Source of the DNA: Limnanthes douglasii subsp. nivea
Lineage: Eukaryota; Streptophyta; Magnoliopsida; Brassicales; Limnanthaceae
DNA length: 64,000 bases
Reading direction: 5' to 3'
Assembly: GCA_036936605.1 (NCBI GenBank)
Contig: JAUPFV010000005.1
Span: 201,001 to 265,000 of the forward strand
In this document: piece after piece, positions 46,047 through 55,904 of the stretch
How the letters are laid out: each line of letters begins with the position of its first letter
Numbering within the stretch: position 1 is the stretch's first letter
Program-made: the position numbers and the translations under genes
The notes under the pieces: generated by a model
Seen by the model: only the letters and a program-made list of their open reading frames with translations
What the model was told of the DNA's origin: nothing
The model's database searches: none

Positions 46047-49010
46047 TTAAGGCTGAGCCTTTGAAGATGGCTCAGCTTCATTTACCTTCTTTTTTCCCTT
46101 AGGATCATCTGGATCTTTGTCTGGGCTCTCCCCGGTACGTTCTTTGTCATCGGATGAGGAAACGCTAGAATAGTCATGCAAGTCTCCATCAGCCATTGTA
46201 TGATACGGGAGGTCGTCAGACTCAACATGAAGCCATAAATCCCCCAAGTTCCTCTTCGGAAACTTCTCGTGGAAGAGTAGAACCATGTCAGACCTCACCT
46301 TGGCATACATTTCCTCCTGGGAGTCGATCACGTTGTTGGCATAAGCGTCGATCTTGGCTTGAATCTTGGCCTCTTGCTCCCTTAGCAAAGTAGCTTTCTC
46401 CTCGGCAGCCTTGGACACTGTATTCTCAACAGCAATTTTGTCATTTGTCAAGTTGGTGATGATTTGATCTTTGGCCTTGGATTCCCCCTTTGAGGTGGCA
46501 AGATCTTTCTCCAGTCCGGACAGCTTCTCCTGGAGCTCTGTAATGGTGCCCTCTAAAGTGGTGACTTTTGTGGTACTTGCCTCTTGGTTTCTCTTCAACT
46601 CCTCATTTTCTTCCTTTAGAATGGCAGCGTTTGAAGTGGCAGTGCGAAGGTCATCGGACAGCCTCTCTTTGTCAGACTTAAGATCTTGGATGATGTATGC
46701 CTGATTTCGGACTTGTTTCTCCAACACAAGTACAGGCTGAACATTGCTTAATAAAGAGTGGGCTATCGCATCCGTTTCACTTAAAACGATAAAGGTCTTA
46801 CCATTGAAAGTGACTGTGTTTGAGGTGCTCGGAGGGAGGTAAGGCCCGGCAAAATCGTCTCTGGGAAGATTGATGAAGTACTCACCAAGCCCACCAAGAC
46901 CGGTGATGTCGACCCCGTCAATATTGAGATCTACCCCTTCGACCTCATCAGTATGGAAGTCGCCCGGTATCTCCTCTGCTAGTGTTGGGTCAGTAGGATC
47001 AGCTTGGGAAGGAGGCTCTGGAGCCCGGAGAGAAAGCTTGTCACCCTTAGAAGTCTTCTTCTTCTTGGCCTCCCTATCTTTGCATTCACTTCCCTGTTTG
47101 CGATTCCTTTTGGAAGCCCTTGGAGGTTTTGGTGGGTTCACTTCTTGCCTTTCAGTCTCTTGCTCCACCACTTCCAAGAGAGCAACATCGATTTGGCTAT
47201 GGACTGGCCCCTCCGGGTCTATTGGAGCATCCTCCTTTGCATCAGCAGGATTAACACCACCCACCACCTTCTTGCCTTTCTTTTTACCCTTCATCTTGCT
47301 TGGAGCTTTGGCCCGGCCTGGCAAGTAGAGTGTCCCATCTGGTTCATGGGTCCTTTTAAGCACAACATCCGGAGGAGGCTGAGTTGTGAGCTCCTCCCAA
47401 GTCAAGTCTCTCCGACCTGTGGTGTTCCACAAGTGAGACCTTGCCAAGTTGCCTCTGGTATAAGCAGCATGGAACCGATTCCCCCACCTCTCAGCAGCCC
47501 AAGCATTGATCTTGGTGCAAGTAGCCTGCCCAGATTTCAGGTAGTCACTAAATTCCTTGGGCAGTTCTGCTAAGGCAAAAGTAAAACCAATTAGTTTAAA
47601 CTAACTCTAAAAAAAAGGAAAGAGACAAAAATATAAAGCAGGAGACTTACGGTCACTCCTCCACATGCTTCTGAGGAGGCTTGGGTTCACTCCGGACTTG
47701 ATTTTCTTTCCGTTCTCCCAAGCACCACTAACAAACAGGAACTGGGTCCTCCAATTCCTCTCCGCCTCTAACAAATCATCCACAGCTTTGAAATCATCCC
47801 CCATATTGAAATGGTAAAAGGGGATGTGGTGGTTTCTACAAAGACTGGCCACAGCAGCAAACTCTTCCATTGGCAGAGGAATCCCGGAGAGCCTTGAAGC
47901 CATGATGCAGGACATGAGGGTGTACCATGCGTTGGGGCTCAACTGGCTCGGACAGAGTTTTATCAGATGGAAGTATCTGACAATTTCTGGGTCCAATGGG
48001 AGTCTGAGCCCCCAATTGAATAGCTTCGTGAACATGACGACTTCGCTTAACTTACAGTCCATGGGAGTCTCTGGGTGTATGGGGATCCTGATCTTCACAT
48101 TCTCCGGTATTCCCCACTTCGTACGCATCCGGCCCAGCTCAGCTGTGTGGATGAATGCGTAGTTGATTTTTTGCAAGGAGAGGAGATACTTAACGCATAC
48201 CTTTGTGAAAACAAGGCCCCACCTTTCCTTCGAGACTCTCCGGCAGATCCGGATGCCTCAAGCATAATTTCTCTTTGCCCTTGTCCTTTTTGGCAACTAT
48301 AGCACTACTGGTCTGACCGAAGGGCTCAGACTCAAATGGAGCCTCTTCGATAGAGTCCTCCATTACTTCTTCCATGATTGTTGAAGGATTTTCAGCAGCA
48401 GTAATAGGGGGAGGGTTCAACTCTGATTCAGCCTGGTCTCCGGACTGCTGGACCTCAGTGTTCTTTTGGCTTCTGGCCTCCGGCAGGGGCTCTGGTACAG
48501 ATGCTTCTCTTTGAAAACTTGGACTGGTGCCCTCCGGACCGGACAGTCTGTTCTTGGGAGCTCTGATGGGCACCTCTGACCTAGTGCTGCTGTCTTTAGC
48601 ACCCGACTTTGAAGGGGTCTCTTAGACCCTTGGCCTTTAACTAACCGGCCTTTTCTCCGGTCGACTAATTTTTGAGAGGAGTGCTCAGTATCTGACCCCA
48701 TAGCTATAAAGGGGGAGGGTTTTTTGAAACTAGTGACAGTTACCCCTAGCTCAACAGTGGGTTCCAATTCTTGAACCGAAGAACCAGAGATGATGGGGGA
48801 GAGATTAGTGTGGAATAACTTTCTCGGCTTGATCCCTTTTGAGGAAGAGGAGCCTTGATCTGACTCTGTGGCTGTGATTATTGGCCTGTCAACAGGAGAA
48901 ACGGGTAGCCCTGCCGCAATACGTCGTTCCCTTTTGACCTTTTGTGCCTTCTCTAATTCAGAAAGGTTAAGCCACCCACCTTTGATCAGAGTGTTCCTCC
49001 CTGTAAACAT
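46047..49010 (-). pseudogene. Antisense ORF of element D (Transposase_28-like plus coiled coil), spliced
   Basis: Minus strand: exon 1 49010-47651 (1360 nt), intron 47650-47567 (GTAAGTC..CCTTAGCAG, 84 bp), exon 2 47566-46047. Starts MFTGRNTLIKGGWLNLSEL. The conserved domain is about residues 290-385 (RTKWGIPENVKIRIP, LFNWGLRLPLDPEIVRYFH, LCPSQLSPNAWYTLMSCIMA). Exon 2 encodes RHLWN-type segments, a Lys-rich patch, a heptad-rich coiled coil and an acidic tail ending PSSKAQP. Two compensating single-base indels (near 48615 and 48205) interrupt exon 1; exon 2 is open for 466 codons. Role unknown; a nucleic-acid-binding or regulatory partner of the element is conjecture. Confidence 0.87.
47567..47650 (-). 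other. Phase-1 intron of the antisense ORF (element D)
   Basis: 84 bp, donor GACC/GTAAGTC and acceptor TTAGCAG/AACTGCCC on the minus strand. Same place and phase as in B and E. Confidence 0.8.
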
Positions 49011-49112
49011 AAACTATCTGGGTAAATTTTTTGCTTTAGAGAGAGAAAGCTTTAAGAAAATAGTGCAGAGTAAATATGAGAGAGATGGTAAAACAGTAGA
49101 AAGTGTGTTTGA

Positions 49113-49119
49113 ATTTATA
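49113..49119 (-). promoter_or_regulatory. TATA box of the antisense ORF in element D
   Basis: Minus-strand TATAAAT within TTTACTATAAATT, about 105 bp before the ATG at 49010, followed by an AGCTTTCTCTCTCTAAAG leader. Confidence 0.65.
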
Positions 49120-49444
49120 GTAAATCTGAAAAAGGAGTTTGATTCCTATGAGAATTCGAAAAGATTGGTAATGATTAAAGACGGCGCTAATGTCACCACC
49201 TTTAATTAAGAGGTTGCCTTTCGAATAAGGTGGGTTCGAAATTCAAGGTGAAAAAATGGCTGAAACAACCATCCAGAAAGCGACACGTGTCCCACGACCT
49301 CTGGCAAAAACCATTTTGGATTCGTGAAGCTTTATCAGTCCGGATAAACCCATAGCCCAAATTGACAGACCTGCCCGGATTAAAACCACCCCTGACGTCG
49401 GACTGTTTTTCAGGTTTTTGACAAAGGAGTTTGAACAAACACCT

Positions 49445-49457
49445 AAAAAAGGGCTCC
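49445..49457 (+). promoter_or_regulatory. Polypurine tract of element D
   Basis: AAAAAAGGGCTCC directly before the 3' LTR; one G shorter than in E and F. Confidence 0.75.
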
Positions 49458-49866
49458 TGATGAGTCCGAATTCTGATTGCTCACCGGGCAGGGACAGATT
49501 GGACCTAACCCTCCGGACCGGACAGACCACTTCGAACACTTAGCTATTGGGGGTGTTCGAACTATGACAAAATTACTAAAAAACCTAAACACTTCTTGAC
49601 TAAGTTACTTGCTCTCCTACTTAGAGCTCATGGGTCTTTAAACATGACCCGGCTCCATTGAACATGACTTGAAAGCCCATAAGGGCCCAAAATGTAAGGG
49701 TATAAATACCCAACCACCTGCATTAAATGTGGGTAATGAAAATTAACTGCAACCAGCCAGCTTAATTCTCCCTCTACTCTCTACTCTAAACATCAAACAC
49801 CCACATACTTCTTTAAAACACCAAATAAATTACAAATTTACCCTCGTACGATAATTAACCTCACCA
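49458..49866 (+). repeat. 3' LTR of element D
   Basis: 409 bp, 11 differences from the 5' LTR. Followed by the AGCAT duplication at 49867-49871. Confidence 0.96.
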
Positions 49867-49871
49867 AGCAT

Positions 49872-50838
49872 TAGTAAGTCTACGTTTTAGAGGTATTTTA
49901 AAACTTAAAACAACGTTTTTTTAAATATACAATAAAATACTAATCAAAACTAATTAATATTGCAAATAATAAAAACTAAATTTAGACTAATACCAAATAA
50001 AACCAACTAATAACAAGCAATAACAACTAATAAAATGAGAATTAAAAGAACTAATTTAAATAACTATAACAAGTAAATAACTTGATAAATTATACGAAGC
50101 TCTTAATTGAGCTATTATAATGTTATCCCAATGTTATTTAAGTGTTTTTATCAAATAGAAACAATTTGCGGAAAAAAAAAACCAAACCATTCTGAAAGTA
50201 GAACTACAATATGTAAAATAAGAAATTTGAGTTTTCTAGAATATTTATAACAAGTAGAGAGATTTAGAGAGATATAGGGAGATTTATATGAGTTTGTGAG
50301 TTTGGATTTGGGGTCTCCTCTATTTATAGAGGAGACCCATAAAAAAATTAAAAAAAAAACAAAAAAACATTATCCAGACCATCCGGACAAATCTCCGGAT
50401 GGTCCGGAGGTCTGGTCCGGGGCATCCGGACGTAATTTCCGGATGCCCGGACTGCAAATTCGGACCATCCGGAAAATTCTCCGTTATTTTCATTTGGTGA
50501 CAGAATCGTGTAATAATTGTACTCAATTGCATGATTTTCATTTGGTGACAGAAGCGTGTAATAATTGGAGAAGATAGTATTAGTGAACATTAAGATAACG
50601 AATGTTTGAGAAATACCCGTGATCTGACTCTGAGTCAACTTGAGAGCCTCCTCCAAGAAATCAGAGCCTCTCCTAGATCTCTGAGGATCGTCGTCTCCGA
50701 CATCCTCCTCGGGGAAGGATCATCTGATTCTTATTCTCCTCTTCTGTTTAATTCTCTATATTGTGTTTAATTTTTTATTGTTCCTTTACTTAGGAACTGG
50801 TTTTTGTCTGAAACAGAGTATTATCTGATTTGTTTTTG
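49872..50838. other. AT-rich flank with LTR-like palindromes and a short duplication
   Basis: 50311-50338 is a perfect palindrome, GGGTCTCCTCTA/TTTA/TAGAGGAGACCC; on the minus strand it includes TATAAATAG and is followed by CT-rich sequence, as in LTR promoters. 50374-50447 holds two CCGGA-rich inverted repeats. A 33-bp segment (TTTTCATTTGGTGACAGA..) occurs at 50487 and again at 50535. From 50640 a CT-rich plus-strand leader precedes the ORF at 50839. The origin of this LTR-like part is not identified. Confidence 0.5.
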
Positions 50839-51192
50839 ATGGAGAACCTAAGCACGAATGGTCAGAGTCAAGCTGGTAAATCGCATTCTTATGTAGAAAT
50901 TGTCAAGAAAAGTTTGTTGTGTGTAGAAACTATGGATTTTCAACCTGAAAGTTAAGAAATCAATAAAGATGTTCTTCAAACCTTAAAAAACAAGTCCAAA
51001 CATTCTTTGCTTGGTAAGTTCTCATATGTCTTGCCAAAACGGAGTGATCTTATACGTTTTCTGGAATCTTTCAAATTCAGAGCTGCTTATAGATATAGAA
51101 TCTGGGATTCAAGACATATAGTTCTTGAATTCGACTTAAAAGATGATTATGCTAAGATTTGGAATAGAGCAGTCTGGACTATAGGATTTGGA
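50839..51192 (+). pseudogene. DUF4283-type ORF (LINE ORF1 or gag-like), 3' part replaced by gypsy sequence
   Basis: From the ATG, MENLSTNGQSQAGKSHSYVE, one in-frame TAA at 50953-50955, then SLLGKFSYVLPKRSDLIRF, RYRIWDSRHIVLEFDLKDDY and IWNRAVWTIGF, the pattern of the DUF4283 domain found in plant LINE ORF1 and related zinc-knuckle proteins. After IGFGIEV the sequence crosses into the gypsy 3' end, sharing AGAGGTTG with the corresponding place in the E/F unit; the ORF ends there at 51237. Confidence 0.7.
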
Positions 51193-51440
51193 ATAGAGGT
51201 TGCTTTTCGAAGAAGGTGGGTTCGAAATTCAAGATGAAAAAACGGCTGAAGCAACCAATCGGAAAGCGACACGTGTCCCACGAACTCTGGCAAAAAACCG
51301 TTTGGATTCATGAAGCTTTATCACTCCGGATGAAACCATAAAGCAAACAGACCTGTCCGGATTAAAACTACCCCTGATGTCGGACTGTTTTTCAGGTTTT
51401 TGACAAAAATATTTGAACAAACACCTAAAAAAGGGGCTCC
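51193..51440 (+). mobile_element. Isolated 3' internal end of a family-1 element
   Basis: Nearly identical (about two differences in 245 bp) to the sequence before the LTR at 59304, including the polypurine tract AAAAAAGGGGCTCC. It should lie downstream of an antisense ORF, but here follows the DUF4283 fragment. Confidence 0.88.
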
Positions 51441-51849
51441 TGATGAGTCTGAATTCTGCCTGCTCCCCGGACAGGGACAGATCGGTCCAAGGCCTCCGGA
51501 CCGGACAGATTACTTCGAACAAAAAGCTCTGTTGGACTGTTCGAACTATGACAAAAGTACTAAAAAACCTAAACACTTCTTGACTAAGCTACTTGCTCTC
51601 CTACTTAGAGCTCATGGGTCTTTAAACATGACCCGGGTCCATTGAACATGACCCGAAAGCCCATAAGGGCCCAAATGTAAGGGTATAAATACCCAACCAC
51701 CTGCATTAAATGCGGGTAATGAAAATTAACTACAACCAGCCAGCTTAATTCTCCCTCTACTCTCTATTCTAAAGATTAAACACCCACATACTACCACAAA
51801 ACATCGAACAAATTACAAATTTACCCTCATATGGTAATTAACCTCACCA
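51441..51849 (+). repeat. First LTR of the E/F array
   Basis: 409 bp, TGATGAGTC..CTCACCA, TATA box TATAAAT at 51684-51690. The U3 differs from that of D (for example CGGTCCAAGGCCTCC in place of TGGACCTAACCCTCC). No target duplication precedes it because internal sequence adjoins it. Confidence 0.95.
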
Positions 51850-51921
51850 AATTGGCGACCACAGTGGGAGAAGAGGGTGCCTGAATCAAGCATTCAAAAC
51901 CAGCAAAGAAAGTGAGTCTGA

Positions 51922-53700
51922 ATGAATCCGGACGATCCAGAAGTACCACCAGCTCTGCTCGAAGTGGTGGGTGAGAACGATGAGTACACTATCGAATAGC
52001 GCGATAGGCTAAAGGGTGAAATAGAAGCTCTGAGGGCAGAAAAGGCTAAGATGGGCATGAAAGAAAAGTCCAAAACATCAGTTGCTCATCACACCGATAA
52101 CCCCAGAGAGCATGAGCCTTCAAAGACTCATGTGAGTACTAAAAATACTCATGCCAGCTTCAAAAAGTCTCACCGGACTAAGCCAGTAGAAAGCTCTGAC
52201 TCAAGCTCAGAATCTTCTAATAGCTCCTCGGATGACGAGGGAGTTGAAAAATCCTTATCCTCTAGCAGCAATGAGGGTCGAACTAAAAAGAAGCAAAAGC
52301 AGATCAAAAAATATTCAAGAAAAATGGATAGACATGCAAAGATGAAGAAGAATATCGGCAAAGGGTCATCTCACAGTCGGAGGCATGTAGACCGGATGCT
52401 GATGGATCCTTTCGCTTTCCACGATGAGCCAGGTATCTTTGCAACTCCTAATGAGGATACTGTGTTCAGTCGTGGCAGGAATTGGAGGCAATCTCTGTTA
52501 TCTTCCAAAATTCTGTCCGGCAACCTCCTTAAGAGGTTTGACAGCACCAAAATGGAAAAGTACGATGGCAGTACTGATCCGGACAACCATTTGGAACAAT
52601 TTAAAAACTTCATGATGAACTTTGATGACGATTATAATCTAATTTGTAGAGCATTCTCCCAATCATTTACGGGAAGTGCTCTAAAATGGTATAACAGCCT
52701 ACCACAAGGCTGTATCAAGAATTTCGATACTTTTTGGGTGGCCTTTCGAAGGCAGTTCATTGGGACTAAAGAACTAAAAGGCAATGGGGACACACTAATC
52801 TATTGTGCCCAGGAACCAAATGAGTCCTTGAAAGAGTATATAAGCCATTTTGTGAACACCAAGAATGGGTTGGCTGATTGCTTCGAGCAAGTAGCAATAG
52901 CATCCCTGAGACAGGTCTTGAACCATGGCAATTTAGCTGATTCAGTGACGAGAAAGAAGGCCATGACTTAGGGAGGGTTGCTGAATCAGGTTGGAAAACA
53001 GATTAACGTTGATGAAACAAAGAAAACCAGGGTGCACAGGCAAGTAAGGTCTACCCTGGTGGCACCAACTCCCAATCAGAATCAATCCGGGAACAAAGTG
53101 AAAGAGACCGGACAGGGGCATGGTAGGGCTAAAGCTCAGTCTCAGCCAGCTGCTCCTGCTCAGAGTCAGCAATCCAGAAATAAGAGAGGTCCTTGGGTTC
53201 AGCCGGAGTGGTTCGCAGTATTGAAAGAAAGTGTGGCCACCATTTATGATAAAACAAAGGAAGAAGTGTATTATAGGAGACCGGCCACACTACAATCTCC
53301 TAGAGAGCATCGCAATAACTCTTTATGCCAATATCACAATGATATTGGCCATATCACTGATGATTGTATAGCTTTGAAACAAGAAGTTCAGAACTTGATT
53401 GAGAGGGGAAAGCTGGGGGCTTACGTCAAAAGAAGATGAGGTAACAGGCCTGACAATACTCACCGGGTTGGCCCAAGTAATGCTGCTCCGGAGGGAGCCA
53501 TGGTTATAATTGAGAGGTTTGATGTGGAATCTGAGTACTTGGATCCTGATCCAACTCGAAACAGAGTGGGTGCAATTGAGGAATGCTCTAGGACGGTCTC
53601 CGGACTCATTAAGTTTTTTGAGTCCCTTACAATTTTCGGAGGGGATACTGTGACAGCTCCTACTGCTTCTTCGAGGAAGAGGCACGTTCATACTTTAGCC
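51922..53700 (+). pseudogene. gag: Element E gag
   Basis: MNPDDPEVPPALLEVVGEN start, then the Ser-rich linker and gag core (ALKWYNSLPQGCIKNFDTFW, AFRRQFIGTKE). The zinc knuckle CQYHNDIGHITDDC is near 53328-53369. TAG replaces Glu at 51997-51999, TAG replaces Trp near 52969, TGA replaces Gly near 53437. It continues in frame into the protease. Confidence 0.92.
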
Positions 53701-54260
53701 ACCCAGCTAGAAGGGGGTATGACTTCCTATCAGTCACAAAATTTATTCCCCTTCATTGTTTTTGATGAAGATGATCTAAGAGATATAGTTGGCCCTCATG
53801 TGGATGCTGTTGTCATAGGAGCATCTATTGGGGGCAATGACATAAGACAAATTTTGGTGGATACTGGAAGCTCAGCCAATATCCTTTTCTTAACTACACA
53901 CAAGAAGATGAAAAATACAGCTGTAATTCAGGGTTCGGACAGATCAATTGTGGGCTTTACTGGCAGCTCAGCAGATGTGATCGGAGAGTTCGAAGAGGAA
54001 TTTCTATTGGGCAAAGGCCCTTTCAAGAAAATGGTTAGAATACTTTTTATCGTGGTGGATTATCCCACTTGCTATAATGATATTCTAGGTAGGTCTTGGC
54101 TCTCTAGGATGCATGAAGTGGCTTCGACAGTCCACAGTGCTTGAAATATGCTGTTCAGGGATAGGTGGGAGTTGTCCGGAGCAGTCAAAAGGTTGAAAGA
54201 GAATGTTATGCTACAGCCCTGGCTCCTCGGACGTTGGGGGCAGTTCGTATTAACGAGCAA
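53701..54260 (+). pseudogene. Element E aspartic protease
   Basis: In frame with Gag: IVFDEDDLRDIVGPHVDAV, catalytic DTGSSANILF, VGFTGSSADVIGEFEEE, DILGRSWLSRM. A lost base near 54135 (VHSA) shifts the frame just before the end. Confidence 0.9.
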
Positions 54261-54263
54261 TAG
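54261..54263 (+). promoter_or_regulatory. In-frame amber codon between protease and RT (element E)
   Basis: TAG-CAA-TTC-GAG-GGG, with the Pol frame open directly downstream (QFEGLLGGEGEIDDP). Confidence 0.55.
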
Positions 54264-55351
54264 CAATTCGAGGGGCTTCTTGGGGGTGAGGGTGAAATTG
54301 ATGACCCCAGGGAGACCCCTAGAGTGTTAATACCAGTCGAAAAGGTAGAGACACATTGTCTAGAGGAAGGAAAAAGTGTCAAGATAGGGTCCAAAATGCC
54401 ACCACGTCTAAAAAGCGAAATGTTAAAGTTTTTGAAGAACCATCAGCACGTTTTTGCTTGGTGTAATGCTGATGTTATTGGAGTACCAGCAGATGTGATA
54501 TCACATCACTTATCTGTCTGGAAAGATGTAGCACTAGTGGTTCAAAAGAGAAGGGCTTTTTCCAAGGAAAAGGCTTATGTCATTGTGCAAGAGGTTGACA
54601 GGCTCACAAAGATGGGGCATATCAAGGAGTCTCAATATCCTTTGTGGACTGCCAACATCTGTTGCAGATTTGGTGTCCCACAAAATATAACAACAGACAA
54701 TGGGCCACAGTTCGACAATAGGGAAATGGAAAGTTTCTGTGCCTCAAGGGGCATACAACATTGTTTCTCTTCACCTTTTCACCCACAAGCAAATGGGCAA
54801 GTTGAAGTGGCTAACAGAACTATACTGTCCAGTTTGAAGAAGAATTTGGAAGGGGCTGCTGGGAAGTGGCCTAGTTATTTACAAGAGGTCTTGTGGGCCT
54901 ACCGGACAACACATGGGCTGCAACACAAGAGTCACCTTTTGCTTTAGTCTATAGGATGGATGCAGTAGCTCCCATAGAAGCAACTCTCCCATAATTTAGT
55001 GTTCACAACTTCTCTGAATGCACCAACGAAGTGGCAATCAGAGGTCAGCTCGATCTAGTAGAAGAAAGACGAGTTAAAGCTCACCTTAGAATTGCACACT
55101 ATCAGGGTTTGATGAGAAGCAGATTCGCTTCTAAAGTTAAAAGAAGAGATTTCCAACCAGGGGACAAGGTATTGAAGAAAGTCTTCTTACACACTAAAGA
55201 AAAGCTGTTCGGAAAGCTGGCCCCAACTTGGGAAGGTCCATATGTGGTTGTTGAAAGGCTTAAACCTGGAACATATTGGCTAGAAGACAAGGATGGAAGA
55301 GTTTTGACTCACCCTTGGAATATCAAACATCTCCGGATGTACTTGGAGTAG
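54264..55351 (+). pseudogene. pol: Element E truncated pol: RT N-terminus fused in frame to integrase core
   Basis: The RT linker and first RT block run to ESQYPLWTAN (54653), followed immediately by ICCRFGVPQNITTDNGPQF of the integrase core. RT catalytic motifs, both RNase H domains and the integrase zinc region are gone (about 2.15 kb relative to D). The join keeps the frame, giving an open 207-codon segment. A lost G near 54915 then shifts the frame before the integrase C-terminus, which ends LRMYLE and TAG at 55349-55351. Confidence 0.92.
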
Positions 55352-55904
55352 CATTTATGTAAATATTTACTTGTTTAAACATCCATGTAAATATTTAGGG
55401 GCATACTCTTTCCTCCCTGGTGGCACGGGGAGGTTTTAATGAGGTGTCCGGGCTTTTGAATAAAATTCAATGCCTTCTTAAAAATTTTCTGAAGTGTTTT
55501 AAGTTTTGTCATTTGTCACACCATCCGGGTTGAAATAAAAGAGTGATGACCACTTAAATATTAGTCATCGGAGAATTTAAACACTCTCACTATGAAATTA
55601 CTAAGGGCTATTTGAACTCTAGCCGGAGAATTTAAACACTCTCACTATTAAATAACTAAAGGCTATTTATACTCTAGCCATCAAAATTGGAACTGAATAT
55701 GAAAGAAGATGAGAATTGCACAAAACAAAGATATTCAGTAAAATAACTTAAAGTGCGTTGGCCTTCCAAGGACTTTTGAATTGTCAAAACAGAACAAAAA
55801 GCCTATCCGGTTAGATACCAGACACAATTACAAAAAAAGAGTGCCTTGGCCATCCAAGGACTTTAGTTTGGGTAGACAAGTAAAAGGTAAATCATGAATT
55901 AAGG
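55352..55904. other. Convergent 3' region of element E
   Basis: Conserved hairpin segment at about 55399-55450, the duplicated GGAGAATTTAAACACTCTC unit as in D, and TTGGCC-TTCCAAGG / TTGGCCATCCAAGG palindromes near 55757 and 55847. Confidence 0.6.

Larger units (their letters stand above)
39446..49866 (+). mobile_element. Element D: structurally complete Tat-type Ty3/gypsy retrotransposon
   Basis: 10,421 bp with 409-bp LTRs (39446-39854 and 49458-49866), an AGCAT target duplication, PBS, gag, protease, RT, native RNase H, second RNase H, integrase, a convergent antisense ORF and a polypurine tract. By eye the two LTRs differ at 11 of 409 positions (2.7%), mostly transitions. With a commonly used plant rate of 1.3e-8 per site per year this would be roughly one million years; the rate is an assumption. 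Frameshifts and stops in gag, RT, RNase H and integrase make it non-autonomous. Confidence 0.96.

Noticed and set aside
46870..47573. Plus-strand open frames of 152 and 189 codons in element D
   Set aside because: They are reverse-strand shadows of the antisense ORF exon 2, without domain similarity of their own.
49458..49866. Solo LTR
   Set aside because: It pairs with 39446-39854 through length, sequence and the AGCAT duplication.
51441..51849. LTR taken as the 5' end of a simple intact element
   Set aside because: It is preceded by internal 3' sequence and a polypurine tract rather than host flank, and no target duplication is present.
54324..54947. 207-codon open frame as a new gene
   Set aside because: It is RT N-terminus joined to integrase core by deletion within element E.
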